DNA of 64,000 bases from an uncultured Bacteroidales bacterium (GTDB taxonomy: Bacteria; Bacteroidota; Bacteroidia; Bacteroidales; Muribaculaceae), in NCBI GenBank assembly GCA_902772455.1, contig CACYAW010000009.1, positions 1-64,000 of the forward strand. Reading direction: 5' to 3'. Made by a program: the position numbers and the translations under genes. Position 1 is the first letter of the stretch. Each line of letters begins with the position of its first letter. Shown here piece after piece: positions 45,735 to 55,402 of this stretch. The notes under the pieces are model-generated. The model saw only the letters and a list, made by a program, of their open reading frames with translations. It did no database searches and was not told where the DNA came from.

Positions 45735-46997
45735 CTAACGGTTGATGAGGTTGCGATAGATGTTGATGACCTTGGCTCCGGCCTTGTCCCAGGTGATTTG
45801 GTTGACCTCGGCGAGTCCCTGATTGCGCAACTCGTTGTACATCGCGGGATACTTGATGATGCTGTAGATGGCATCGGCCATGGCATTGGTGTCCCAGTAG
45901 TCGATCTTGATGACGTTGTCCAGAATCTCGGCACAGCCACTCTGCTTGCTGATGATCGATGGCACACCCATCTGCATGGCTTCCAGCGGTGAGATGCCGA
46001 AGGGTTCACTCACCGACGGCATGATGTACACGTCGCTGGCCTTTAACATTTCATAGACCTGCTTGCCCTTGAGGAAGCCGGTGAAATGGAAACGGTCGGC
46101 AATATCGCGCTTGGCGGCAAGACGTATCATCTTGTCCATCATGTCGCCGCTGCCAGCCATGACGAACTGCACGTCATTCACCTTGTGCAGCACCTGTGCG
46201 GCGGCCTCGACAAAGTATTCGGGCCCTTTCTGCATGGTGATGCGTCCCAGGAAGGTGACGACCTTGTTCTGCTTGCCCGGCGGAATGGGCAGGTTGAGCA
46301 GCTCCTCGTTGAGGGGTTCCACGGCGTTGTGCACGGTGGTCACCTTGTCAGGGCTGATGCCGTATTTCTCGATGACGGTGCGGCGTGTGAGGTTGCTCAC
46401 CGTGATGATGTGGTCGGCGTTGTTCATGCCATCTTTCTCGATGCTGAACACCGTGGGGTTGACATTGCCTCGCGAACGGTCAAAGTCGGTAGCGTGGACG
46501 TGGATGACCAGCGGTTTGCCCGTCACCTGCTTGGCATGGATGCCGGCAGGATAGGTGAGCCAGTCGTGGCTGTGGATGATGTCACAGTCCACCGTGCGTG
46601 CAATCACACCAGCCACGATGCTGTAATTGTTGATTTCCTCGAGCAGGTTCTCAGGATAGCGTCCCGAGAACTCGATGCAGCCCAGATCATTGGTGCTCAT
46701 GTAGTTGAAGTCGCCGTAGATGTGGTCGCGCAGGTTGAAGTACATCTGCGGATCCATCACATTGCCGATGCGTGTCTGCACATAATCCCAGTTCACGTCA
46801 CGCCATGCTATTGGCGTACTGTTGGCGCCGATGATGTTAGCAAAATCATTGGGCTCATCTCCCCAGGGCTTGGGGATGACGAAGGTGATGTCCATGTCAC
46901 CGTTTTCCCACATGCCCTTGGTGAGTCCGTAACTCGCTGTTCCCAGTCCTCCCAAGATGTGGGGAGGGAACTCCCAGCCAAACATTAATGCTTTCAT
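45735..46997 (-). CDS. GT4-type glycogen synthase
   Basis: 420 residues. The N-terminus MFGWEFPPHILGGLGTASYGL contains the K/G-G-L-G acceptor loop and HSHDWLTYPAGI follows. The C-terminal GT-B half has TFLGRITMQKGPEYFVEA and the donor motif SEPFGISPLEAMQMGVPSI. Position between debranching and GH57 genes supports glycogen synthesis or elongation. The donor (UDP- or ADP-glucose) cannot be assigned from sequence. It starts 12 bp after the debranching gene ends. Confidence 0.9.
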   Translation of the reverse strand: MKALMFGWEFPPHILGGLGTASYGLTKGMWENGDMDITFVIPKPWGDEPNDFANIIGANSTPIAWRDVNWDYVQTRIGNVMDPQMYFNLRDHIYGDFNYMSTNDLGCIEFSGRYPENLLEEINNYSIVAGVIARTVDCDIIHSHDWLTYPAGIHAKQVTGKPLVIHVHATDFDRSRGNVNPTVFSIEKDGMNNADHIITVSNLTRRTVIEKYGISPDKVTTVHNAVEPLNEELLNLPIPPGKQNKVVTFLGRITMQKGPEYFVEAAAQVLHKVNDVQFVMAGSGDMMDKMIRLAAKRDIADRFHFTGFLKGKQVYEMLKASDVYIMPSVSEPFGISPLEAMQMGVPSIISKQSGCAEILDNVIKIDYWDTNAMADAIYSIIKYPAMYNELRNQGLAEVNQITWDKAGAKVINIYRNLINR

Positions 46998-47009
46998 ATC
47001 TCTTGTAGT

Positions 47010-48968
47010 TTATTCGTCGATGATGTGCAGGTTCTTGAAAGTGCGCAATACACGCAGGATGCCTCCCACGTTGGGCGCAAAGCTCACGGCACCACGTCCG
47101 ATGAAAGGCGGGTTGCCGTCGTAGAGCTCGCTCAGCGAGCCGATGCAGCCTTCCTTCATCTCGTCTTCAAAGCCGATCATCATCCTCTCGATGAAGGAGA
47201 TGCTGTTCAGGCCGAAGACGCGGATGTAGGCCTTGCTGTAGAAGTCCATGAGCCAGGGACGGGCGCTGCCGGCATAGTAGGCGGTCTGCCGTTCCTCGGG
47301 AGAACCCAGATACCAGGGTATGTAACCGTAGCTGTTAGGGCTCAGGGTGCGCAGGCCTTTGGGCGTGAGCAGCTCGCGGGTGGTGATGTCGAGTACGCGC
47401 TTGCGTTGGCGACGGTCCAGCGGGCTGTAGTCGGTTGCTGCGGCGATGATCATGTTGGGACGCACGCTCAGGTCGGTGTAGCTGCCGTTGACATAGTCGT
47501 AAAGGTAACCGTAATCGGTCATGAACGTCTCGATGAAGGCGGGTTTGCACTTGTCGGCAATCTCGTTGCAGCGGGCCACAAAGTCCTTCTCCTCTTCAAC
47601 AGCACCGAAGAGCTCTTCCACAGCAAACCTGAGGGCGTTGTACCACAAGGCGTTGAACTCGACGAGATAGCCCGTTCGCGGAATGAGCGGTGTGCCGTCG
47701 GGGTGGGTGCTGTTCATCCACGAGACAGGACGCTTGGTGCCGTCGGTGGTGATCAGACCGTTGTCCTCGAGCTTGAGGTTGGGATGGTGACCGTCGGCAA
47801 TGAAGTTGATCAAGTCCTTGACCAACTGGCCGTAGCGCTCGCGGGCGGCCTCGGCGTTCAGGTCATGGGCATAGCGCTGTACAGCCCAGATGGCCCACAA
47901 GGGAATGTCGGGCAGCTCCAGGCCGTCGAGATGCTTGTCGAGCGTGCCGTCGCGCATCCAGTCATAGAGGGCTCGTTGAGCGGTGTCCATGATCAGTTCA
48001 AAGTCCTGGCGGTGGTGAACCGACAGTGTGCAGCCCGGCAGCGCGATGAACTCGTCGCGGGCGCGAATCTTGAACCAGGGATATCCGGCCAGCAGATAGT
48101 GTCCTTCCTTGTTGGTGATGTAGAACTGCTTGGCGCTGTTCTTCATGCAGTTATAAAAACTTGTGCGCGGCGTGCGCGGCTTGATTTCGTCCTCATACAT
48201 CTTGGTGAGCGTGCGGGTGTTCACCTCCTCGACGCCAGCCGAGAAGATTAGCGGTTCGCCCTTCTTGATTTCCACCTCGAAGTAACCGGGAACATACAGG
48301 TCCTCGCTGTAGGGAATGCCGCGCTCCTGGTCCTTGATGTACTCGATATTCTTGTACCAGTGCGGGTCAAACACGAAGCGGGGTTTGTGGTTCATCTGCA
48401 TGTACAGGGTGGGATATCCGTTGTACATGCAGGTGGCGATGCCGTTAGCCACTTCCTGGTACTCGCGGCTGGCGACAGCGTTCTCGACACACAGGTCGTT
48501 GGCGTTGCGGAAGGCGAGGAAGGGTCTGAACTGCAGCGTGGTTGCTGAGTGAGCGTCCACCAGGGTGTAGCGGATGAGGATGCGGTTCTCGTGAGTGATG
48601 AAAATCTTTTCCTTCTTGAGAATGACGCCTCCCACGCGGTAGGTGGTGGTGGGCACGCGTTCGCAGTCATACTCGCGGATGTACTTGTGACCGTTGGGGC
48701 TGTAGGTGTCGCCTTTGTAGCGGTGCAGTCCCAAATTGAACGGCGCCCCATGCTGAATGACAGTCTCGTCGAGCGATGACAACAAAACATGGTTGTTATC
48801 GTCGAGTTCGGGAACTGGGATGACCAACAGGCCGTGCTGCTTGCGGGTGTTGCAGCCCACAATGGTTGTGCAGTGATAGGCTCCTGACTGGTTGGTGCGA
48901 AGCATCTCCTTGGGGAGCGACTGCTCCAAGTTGATCATCAGGTTTTTATCAAATTTCAGGTAACTCAT
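47010..48968 (-). CDS. Glycogen debranching enzyme (amylo-alpha-1,6-glucosidase, GH133 type)
   Basis: 652 residues. An N-terminal GDE_N domain (SGAYHCTTIVGCNTRKQHGLLVIP) and a C-terminal (alpha/alpha)6 catalytic domain (ALWYNALRFAVEELFGAVEEEK, then TYSPNG-type and YIPWYLGSPEERQTAYYAGS motifs) define the family. It removes alpha-1,6 branches left after glycogen trimming. It is the first of three glycogen genes. No consensus promoter is visible in the 54 bp to the lipid-kinase gene upstream, so it may be co-transcribed with it. Confidence 0.92.
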   Translation of the reverse strand: MSYLKFDKNLMINLEQSLPKEMLRTNQSGAYHCTTIVGCNTRKQHGLLVIPVPELDDNNHVLLSSLDETVIQHGAPFNLGLHRYKGDTYSPNGHKYIREYDCERVPTTTYRVGGVILKKEKIFITHENRILIRYTLVDAHSATTLQFRPFLAFRNANDLCVENAVASREYQEVANGIATCMYNGYPTLYMQMNHKPRFVFDPHWYKNIEYIKDQERGIPYSEDLYVPGYFEVEIKKGEPLIFSAGVEEVNTRTLTKMYEDEIKPRTPRTSFYNCMKNSAKQFYITNKEGHYLLAGYPWFKIRARDEFIALPGCTLSVHHRQDFELIMDTAQRALYDWMRDGTLDKHLDGLELPDIPLWAIWAVQRYAHDLNAEAARERYGQLVKDLINFIADGHHPNLKLEDNGLITTDGTKRPVSWMNSTHPDGTPLIPRTGYLVEFNALWYNALRFAVEELFGAVEEEKDFVARCNEIADKCKPAFIETFMTDYGYLYDYVNGSYTDLSVRPNMIIAAATDYSPLDRRQRKRVLDITTRELLTPKGLRTLSPNSYGYIPWYLGSPEERQTAYYAGSARPWLMDFYSKAYIRVFGLNSISFIERMMIGFEDEMKEGCIGSLSELYDGNPPFIGRGAVSFAPNVGGILRVLRTFKNLHIIDE

Positions 48969-49022
48969 TGTAAGTATATTAGTTTTTGGTTCCTTTGTTT
49001 TCGTTGTTTGGTTATGCCTGTG

Positions 49023-49928
49023 CTAAACATCGTCGGGTAATGACGGAGGCACAAGAATGCTGATGCCGGCTGCCACATTTTCGATAACGAGGCGCGCTGG
49101 CATGATGACAGGATCACCGTCGATGTGAAGGATTCCTTCTTGTTTACGTTCGATAACCACCCTCTTGCCGCGGTAGATGCTCACGTGGTGATCGTGACCC
49201 AACTGACGCAGGAACAGACGTGCACCGACAAGCGGGCTCTGGACGATGTTGAAGGGGTGCATCACCGTCACGTCAAGCAAGCCGTCCTGCATGGTGGCAC
49301 GCGGGGCGATATAGGCGTTGTTGCCATACTGTGCCGCATTGCAGCAAGCGATGACAAAGGCCTTTTCCTGCATCGTCTCACCATCGATGTCAATCGTGTA
49401 CTCCTCGGGTTTGTACTTGAGATACTCCGAAAGGGCCGTCTTGATGTAAGTGATGAAGCCTCGGGTGCCCTCGTTAGCGAATTTGTGGCTGACTGTTGCA
49501 TCAAAGCCCATTCCACAGGTGCAGAAGTAGGGCCTGTCGTTGACTGTACAGTAGTCGAAGCGCCCAACCACGCCATTGTTAAGCACCTGAAGTGCGCGGC
49601 TGGCATTCATGGATATGCGCAGATGGCGCGCCAGACCGTTTCCCGATCCGCTGGGCACGATGGCCATCGCCGTTTGGGTGCCACACAATGCGCTGCCCAC
49701 CTCGTTGACGGTGCCGTCGCCCCCGATGGCGACCACCACATCGGCGCCATCGCTGGCCGCTTGTGCGGCTATCTCACGGGCATGGCCGGCATATTCACTC
49801 ATGATGATGCTCACGTCATTGATTTCATGGTCAACTACCGTGTCGATGAGGCGTGGTAATTTGTCCTTGTTGCCTGTTCCCGACACTGGATTGATGATAG
49901 CGACTATATGCCTGCGTTTTTCTTCCAT
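49023..49928 (-). CDS. Diacylglycerol/lipid kinase family protein
   Basis: 301 residues from the ATG at 49928. The N-terminal kinase motif is IINPVSGTGNK (residues about 10-20) and GGDGTVNEV lies near residue 78, as in DgkB/YegS-type kinases. The C-terminal domain has the DGLLDVTVMHPF motif. It phosphorylates diacylglycerol or a related lipid at the membrane. The -7 box TATCTTTG (49935-49942) sits only 6 nt before the ATG, so the mRNA may be leaderless. Confidence 0.9.
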   Translation of the reverse strand: MEEKRRHIVAIINPVSGTGNKDKLPRLIDTVVDHEINDVSIIMSEYAGHAREIAAQAASDGADVVVAIGGDGTVNEVGSALCGTQTAMAIVPSGSGNGLARHLRISMNASRALQVLNNGVVGRFDYCTVNDRPYFCTCGMGFDATVSHKFANEGTRGFITYIKTALSEYLKYKPEEYTIDIDGETMQEKAFVIACCNAAQYGNNAYIAPRATMQDGLLDVTVMHPFNIVQSPLVGARLFLRQLGHDHHVSIYRGKRVVIERKQEGILHIDGDPVIMPARLVIENVAAGISILVPPSLPDDV

Positions 49929-49962
49929 ACACTGCAAAGATAATACTTTTTTTGTGTCTTTT

Positions 49963-49993
49963 TTTGAATATCGCTATTTTTGACATATTTTTG
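49963..49993 (+). promoter_or_regulatory. Bacteroidota promoter for the DUF308-like gene
   Basis: TTTG (49963-49966), 19-nt spacer, TATTTTTG (49986-49993). It is back-to-back with the minus-strand -7 box of the lipid kinase gene. Confidence 0.8.
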
Positions 49994-50036
49994 TGGAAAA
50001 ATTATTAACAAGCAACGTCAAACCTTACAGAAATTA

Positions 50037-50648
50037 ATGAGAAGAGTCAGTATTAACCTGCTTACAAACGTGATTTTGCTGCTTGCCGGCATCATCCTTA
50101 TCGTGTTTCACAACGTGCCTGATATCCTGCTTTGGGGGGCACGGGTGATGGGGGCAATGTTCCTGCTGCCGGCCATCGCTTATCTGGTCATGGTGGCTGT
50201 TCGCCATGCCGACGCACGCACCAGTACCGACTATATGGGCGTCTTGCCCGCTGTGGGCGGTTTGTGCTTTGGCCTGGTGATGATATTGAAGCCCGACAAG
50301 TTTGACGGCATTCTGCAACTGCTCATGGCGGTCCTGCTAGTGGTGTTGGGCTTGTTTCATATCATCTACCTGTTCTTGTCGCGCAATAGCTGGAACGTCA
50401 AGGGATGGTATTACTTGTGTCCGGTAGTGGTCGCCTTGTGCGGCGTGCTGTCGCTCATGTTGCCGTCGCTGCGTGCCAATGTGTCCACCGTGGTGCTCAT
50501 CACGGGCATTTGCCTGTTGCTGTTCAACTTTACCAGCCTGCAGGAATACCTTGCCGAGCGCCGTGTACGCAATGCCGTCACCCAACCGGCCGTTGAGCCT
50601 GCACCTGAGTCTGTAACTACACCTGCGCCCATCAGCGACGATGTTTAG
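50037..50648 (+). CDS. DUF308-like multi-pass membrane protein
   Basis: 203 residues from the ATG at 50037. This start is chosen because it lies 43 nt after a strong promoter and leads straight into TM1. Six hydrophobic segments occupy residues about 8-170, in the paired arrangement of HdeD/DUF308 proteins. A Pro/Glu-rich cytoplasmic tail (VEPAPESVTTPAPISDDV) follows. Function unknown. Its last bases overlap the start of the zinc-ribbon gene (50641). Confidence 0.7.
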   Translation: MRRVSINLLTNVILLLAGIILIVFHNVPDILLWGARVMGAMFLLPAIAYLVMVAVRHADARTSTDYMGVLPAVGGLCFGLVMILKPDKFDGILQLLMAVLLVVLGLFHIIYLFLSRNSWNVKGWYYLCPVVVALCGVLSLMLPSLRANVSTVVLITGICLLLFNFTSLQEYLAERRVRNAVTQPAVEPAPESVTTPAPISDDV

Positions 50649-51659
50649 CCTCAAGAAATTATATCGTCGTTTCAAGGCTTGGCAAGTTCATCCCGCCGAT
50701 TATCCTGTGGCTGATGTGCCACGGTACTGCAACAATTGCGGATGTGAATACACAGGGAACTTTTGCCCCGTGTGCGGACAAAGAGCCACAGCAGGCCGCG
50801 TCACGTGGAATGTGGTGCGCCATAGCGTGATGGACGTGTGGGGGGCAAGTGGCAGTCGAGCTTTCCGCCCGTCAAGATGCTTGTGCTTGTGGCGGTAATC
50901 CTGTATCTTGTCGGTAAAGCCATCTTTCCTGAATACTGGGCGACACTTTTTGAATATGATCCTGAGGCTATCACGTCAACAGGATGGCAATACTATTTTG
51001 ATTTCGTGTCTCAATGGATCGGAAATCATATTGAGTGGTTGTACCTGTTTATCTTCTCGTTGCTGATACTTCCCACCTGGCTGGTGTTCAGGCACTCGCC
51101 GCGCAACCCCCGGCACACAATACCTCAAGGCTTCTTTATCCAGGTGCTCATGACAACGCAGTACTTCGTGTGGGTGTTCATCATCTCTACTTTTGTCAAG
51201 CTTGTCGGAATAGATTTAGGCTATGAAGCGGGCAGTAGTGGCTTTGAGGACATAATGGTAGAAAGTTCCTTATTGGTGATACCTGTTATTGTCGCTGTGA
51301 ACTACAAGCAGGTGTTTGGCTACGGCTGGTGGGGCACCGTGTGGCGGGTGCTGTTGATGGTCATGGTCATCGTGTTGTGTTTCTTTGCGACTGCTTTTTG
51401 GTGTGGTGTTACTACAAAACCTGAATATGTGTCCAAAGTTGAAGAAGAGAGGTGGCTACTCAGGCTGCTAGGTGTGTTCTGCATTTCGTGCTCAGGCCTG
51501 ATGTTATCGATGGCCGACGTTATTAACCGCAAGTTGTGGCGAGAGCGAGGGCGGCTGCGTGCGATGGCTTTACCGCTGCTGTTCCTCGTGTCGTTCATCA
51601 TCATCGCCATCGCTATGGAGGTAATTAGACCAGGTGTCTTGTGGGGAATGATCAGCTAA
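50641..51659 (+). pseudogene. Zinc-ribbon membrane protein (DUF3667-like), broken by deletion/frameshift
   Basis: Frame one (50641-50898) encodes the N-terminal zinc ribbon: CNNCGCEYTGNFCPVCGQR, followed by TWNVVRHSVMDVWG. It then loses the frame. The second frame (from about 50841 to 51659) continues with GKWQSSFPPVKMLVLVAVIL and several membrane helices. Relatives normally have about 25 residues in between (a conserved WRPGY-like segment leading into the DY-x-x-G(K/R)). That segment is missing, and a G6 run (50840-50845) marks the junction. The simplest reading is a deletion that also shifted the frame. Confidence 0.75.
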
Positions 51660-51678
51660 GATATAAGTAGAGAATAGG

Positions 51679-51804
51679 ATGAGTTGGCTCAAGGATAAAT
51701 ATCGTCAATTCCTCCAATGGCAGCAGCCGTTTCGGTATCATGACGTTCAAGGCCATCACTAGTGCTGTAACTGCGGTAAAGAGTACGAGAACAATTATTG
51801 TTAA
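51679..51804 (+). pseudogene. Second decayed zinc-ribbon gene start
   Basis: Reading from the ATG at 51679 gives MSWLKDKYRQFLQWQQPFRY and then, across an in-frame TAG at 51760-51762, CCNCGKEYENNYC and a TAA. The layout (short basic helix, C-x-x-C ribbon) copies the N-terminus of the broken gene just upstream. It is the 5' stump of a tandem paralogue; the membrane part is gone. Confidence 0.7.
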
Positions 51805-51835
51805 CTGATTTCGACTGGCTGTGCGATAAAACAAG

Positions 51836-51908
51836 CGGCGCGCCCTCCGTTTTTGACGGGAAGGGCGCGTCGCTGTGTCTTGTAGAACCTGCCGTGAGCG
51901 CTCACGGC
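51836..51908 (-). terminator. Two GC-rich hairpins after the L31 gene
   Basis: A perfect palindrome GCCGTGAGCGCTCACGGC (51891-51908) is followed, further from the gene, by a long stem with GCGCGCCCT arms (about 51837-51872) and then GCTTGTTTT on the minus strand. The second is the likely terminator. Confidence 0.7.
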
Positions 51909-51928
51909 GGTGTTGCTGTCTTGTCTTC

Positions 51929-52183
51929 TTATTTCTTCTTGCGGTTGCCGTAGCGCTGCATGAACTTGTCCACGCGACCTGCGGTGTCGACGAGCTTCTG
52001 CTTGCCGGTGAAGAAGGGGTGCGAGGTGTTGGTGATCTCGAGCTTTACCAGAGGATAGGTGGTGCCGTCAATCTCAATGGTCTCCTTGGTGTTCACCGTG
52101 CTGCGGGTGATAAAGACCTCCTCGTTAGACATGTCCTTGAAAGCAACCTCGCGATAGTTGCTGGGATGGATATCTTTCTTCAT
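51929..52183 (-). CDS. rpmE2: Ribosomal protein L31, type B
   Basis: 84 residues, the length of the type B (non-zinc) form. [19 protein letters not shown] at the start and [21 protein letters not shown] near the end are characteristic. It lacks the CxxC zinc ligands of type A L31, so it is the form that does not need zinc. A TACCTTTG -7 box at 52263-52270 gives a leader of about 75 nt with a GGCG/CGCC hairpin, where L31 or another factor might regulate. Confidence 0.95.
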   Translation of the reverse strand: MKKDIHPSNYREVAFKDMSNEEVFITRSTVNTKETIEIDGTTYPLVKLEITNTSHPFFTGKQKLVDTAGRVDKFMQRYGNRKKK

Positions 52184-52317
52184 TTCTTTAGATATATCTT
52201 TAAAATGTTAAACTTACAAACGTTTTGGCGGTGGTAAACGCCTCATTTTCTGTAATGGCGTGCAAAGGTACGTCGATTTTTTGAACTGGGAAAATTTTTT
52301 CGCTCTTTTTTTGATTT

Positions 52318-53775
52318 TCAGTTGTTTTTCCAGAACGAGGGCGAGAAAATGACCAGCACGGTGAATATCTCGAGACGGCCCATCAGCATCAGTCCGGACA
52401 GGATCCATTTGACCAGTGGCGGCAGGATGCTCCAGGACATTGTCGGCCCGATTTCCAGGCCCAGTGTGGGCCCCACGTTGCTGCCGCAACTCAAGGCGAT
52501 GGTGATGGAGTTGGTGCTGTCCACGCCGGCCAGAATCATAATGAAATAGGCGGTGAAGCACAGGGTGATGTAGGCGATGAAGAAGGCCAGCAGCGTGATT
52601 TGGCTTGGGGAATGTACCGACGTGTTGTTGACCTTGACTGGCAACAACGCTTTTGGATGGACCATACGCCGGACCTCGTTGCGCAGGATTTTCAGGGCAA
52701 TCACCCCGCGTACACACTTGAAGCCGCTGGCCGTGCTGCCGGCACAACCGCCAAAGAACATGCACAGGCTCAGTACTACCCATGTGATGTGGTGCCACTG
52801 GGCTGCATCCTCGTTGAACATGCCCGTTGTGGTGATGAACGATACCACCTGAAACAGGGCATAACGGATGGCGTCACTCACGGTGTAATGATTGTAACGC
52901 AGCAGGAAATAGACGATGACTACTGTCGCCGCCAGCGTCAATGCCGTGTAGAAACGGAACTCGGCATTTTTGAACAACTGTTTGGCTTTGCCCTGGAACA
53001 GACTGGCATAGAGCAAGGCGAAGCTCACGCCCGAGAAGAACATGAACACTATCGCGGTGTAGTCGATGGCAGGGCTGTGGAAGTAGCCGGTGCTGGCGTC
53101 ATGGGTGGCAAAGCCGCCTGTTGCCGTCACTGTCATCGAGTAGTTCACGGCGTCAAACAGGCTCATGCCGAAGAACCAGAAGCAAACGGCGCACACGGCC
53201 GTCATCAGCAGATAGATGCCCCACAGCGCTTTGGCCGTGGTGGTCAGTCGCGGATGCATCTTGCTCTTGATGGGACCCGTGGCCTCGGCAGCAAACACCT
53301 TGATCGAGCCGCCCACAAACGACGGTATGATGGCGATGGTGAAGAACACGATTCCCAGGCCGCCAATCCATTGCGTCAGCGAGCGCCAGAAGAGGATGCC
53401 GTGTGGCAGGCCTTCGACCTGGTCGATGATGGTGGCCCCCGTTGTCGTCAGGCCCGACATGGTCTCAAAGAAAGCGTCGGTCACATGGTCGATGTAGCCA
53501 CCGATGAGGAATGGCAGCATCCCGAAGATGGCGAAAGCGATCCACACCACGGTAACCAGCAGATAGGCATCCCGGCGGCTCAATGTGTTTGTCGCATGGC
53601 GCCCCGTGAGCCTCAATACCGTGCCAACCAGTATCGTGATGCCCACAGTGAGAGCAAAGGCCATGACGTCACTCTCCATATACAACAGGGCCAAGATGAG
53701 GCCCAGTGACATGAATGCGGCCTCAATCCATAACAGAGTGCCCAGAATCTTGCATATCAATCGCTTGTTCAACAT
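52318..53775 (-). CDS. trkH: Trk-type potassium uptake channel subunit
   Basis: 485 residues, polytopic, with four K+-selectivity repeats; examples include SGLTTTGATI near residue 110 and VTATGGFATHD near 220. SFITTTGMFNED and ALSCGSNVGPTLG follow. It forms the K+ pathway in the inner membrane and is gated by the TrkA protein encoded 10 bp upstream. Confidence 0.94.
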   Translation of the reverse strand: MLNKRLICKILGTLLWIEAAFMSLGLILALLYMESDVMAFALTVGITILVGTVLRLTGRHATNTLSRRDAYLLVTVVWIAFAIFGMLPFLIGGYIDHVTDAFFETMSGLTTTGATIIDQVEGLPHGILFWRSLTQWIGGLGIVFFTIAIIPSFVGGSIKVFAAEATGPIKSKMHPRLTTTAKALWGIYLLMTAVCAVCFWFFGMSLFDAVNYSMTVTATGGFATHDASTGYFHSPAIDYTAIVFMFFSGVSFALLYASLFQGKAKQLFKNAEFRFYTALTLAATVVIVYFLLRYNHYTVSDAIRYALFQVVSFITTTGMFNEDAAQWHHITWVVLSLCMFFGGCAGSTASGFKCVRGVIALKILRNEVRRMVHPKALLPVKVNNTSVHSPSQITLLAFFIAYITLCFTAYFIMILAGVDSTNSITIALSCGSNVGPTLGLEIGPTMSWSILPPLVKWILSGLMLMGRLEIFTVLVIFSPSFWKNN

Positions 53776-53785
53776 GGCGTAAACA

Positions 53786-55132
53786 TCAAATGAAGAATTT
53801 CTCGATGCGGCTCATTTCGGTCCCGTGGCAGAAGACCACGACAATATCCCCAGGCATGATTTGGGTCTCACCATTGACAAGAACGCCCTTGCCGTCACGC
53901 ACCAATCCGCCCAATTCGGCTTCACGCGGGAAATTCAGTTCCCTCACCTTCTTGCGGGTGATGCGTGACCCGGGACGGGCGGTGAACTCGGCGACGTCGG
54001 CATTGACGGTCATCAGGTTGCGCATGTTGCGCACATCACCGTTGAGCAGCATCTGGTAGATGTGGCTGGCAGTCAGGGCCTGCTTGTTGATGATGGTGCC
54101 GATATCGACATTGCCGGCAATGTCCATGTAATCCAAATTCTCGATCATGGCAATGGTCTTGCGCACTCCCAGTTGCTTAGCGGTGAGGCATGCCAGGATA
54201 TTGGCTTCGGCGTTACCGGTCAGGGCGACAAAAGCTTGTGCCGCCTTGATGTTTTCCTCCATCAGGTTGGCTACCGAGCGCCCGTCGGCATTGATGACCA
54301 TCACCCGGCTGGTGTCCACCAGGTCGATAAGTTCTTCACAACGGCGCGGGTCGTTCTCAAAGATTTTGGCCTTCACGTCATGCGGCAGCATGTTGACCAC
54401 CCTGACGGCAGTCTTGCCGCCGCCCACGATGAAGACGTTTTTCACGTCGGGGTAGTTGTCCTTTCCCATGATGATTCTCATGTTGGGAACATAATCGCGT
54501 GTGGTCATGAAATAGACGAAGTCTCCTGCCGTGAGCATGTCATCGCCCGATGGCATGATGGTGATGTTGTCGCGCTTGATGGCGACCACATGGTAGGGCG
54601 AATCGGGCTTGAAGATTTCCTTGAACGGATGTCCGAGCATTTTGCAGGACTCTCTTACCTTGATGCCCAACAACGTGAGCAGGCCGCCATGCACATCCCA
54701 GCGTTGCCGTGCCCAAGTCAGTTTCAGGCCATTCACGATGTCAAGAGCCGCCAGATTGTCGGGGTCTATGATAGAAGAGATTCCGGCCGCCTTGAAGGCG
54801 TCGATGATTTGCGGGTCACTGAACTCGGCATTCTCCACTTTGGCCACGGTTTGCTGTGCGCCCATGGACTTGGCCAGCACACACAGGCTCAAGTTCAGAT
54901 TCTCGTCACGCGTGACGGCGATGAACAGGTCTGCGCGGTTGACGCGTGCGTCCTTGAGGGCCTGGATGGGCGTGTTGGCCGGTGAGTGTATGGTCATCAG
55001 GTCGCTATCGGCTTGGATGCGTTCTAACTTTTCCTCATCCTCATCAATAACGATGATGTCCTGCTTGATTTTGGAGAACAGATCGGCCAGATGAACTCCG
55101 ATGGCGCCTGCACCTACTATAATGACTTTCAT
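53786..55132 (-). CDS. trkA: Trk potassium uptake regulatory protein
   Basis: 448 residues made of two RCK units. Each begins with a Rossmann motif (VGAGAIGVHLADLF at residue 5 and IVGGGKTAVRVVNML near 232) and ends in a TrkA_C subdomain (KVRESCKMLGHPF and KVRELNFPREAEL). It binds NAD(H)/ATP and controls TrkH. It is the first gene of the trkA-trkH pair, with a promoter 56 nt upstream. Confidence 0.95.
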   Translation of the reverse strand: MKVIIVGAGAIGVHLADLFSKIKQDIIVIDEDEEKLERIQADSDLMTIHSPANTPIQALKDARVNRADLFIAVTRDENLNLSLCVLAKSMGAQQTVAKVENAEFSDPQIIDAFKAAGISSIIDPDNLAALDIVNGLKLTWARQRWDVHGGLLTLLGIKVRESCKMLGHPFKEIFKPDSPYHVVAIKRDNITIMPSGDDMLTAGDFVYFMTTRDYVPNMRIIMGKDNYPDVKNVFIVGGGKTAVRVVNMLPHDVKAKIFENDPRRCEELIDLVDTSRVMVINADGRSVANLMEENIKAAQAFVALTGNAEANILACLTAKQLGVRKTIAMIENLDYMDIAGNVDIGTIINKQALTASHIYQMLLNGDVRNMRNLMTVNADVAEFTARPGSRITRKKVRELNFPREAELGGLVRDGKGVLVNGETQIMPGDIVVVFCHGTEMSRIEKFFI

Positions 55133-55188
55133 AATCGAATTGAAGTTATGGTTGGCCGTTTGACGGACTACTTGATGTATATTGTGGG

Positions 55189-55217
55189 CAAAGATATAGT
55201 TTTTTTCTTCCTGTCAA
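55189..55217 (-). promoter_or_regulatory. Promoter of trkA-trkH
   Basis: TTG (55215-55217), 18-nt spacer, TATCTTTG (55189-55196). Confidence 0.65.
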
Positions 55218-55335
55218 GATATTATAGCGCTTTTTCTCACTAGATTACGCATTTTTAACTCGTGGGTTCATGTATGATGAATGAACCGGCGGCGGAACCT
55301 GTACAATAACTTGTAAATAAGAAAAATGGTATAGA

Positions 55336-55368
55336 TTTGTTGTATTATAAAAAAATACACTACTTTTG
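55336..55368 (+). promoter_or_regulatory. Promoter of the CpsB-like gene
   Basis: TTTG (55336-55339, spacing 21) or TTG (55340-55342, spacing 18) precedes TACTTTTG (55361-55368), 34 nt before the ATG at 55403. Confidence 0.7.
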
Positions 55369-55402
55369 CAGGTTATTTTATCATTGATGATTTTTCATAT
55401 AT

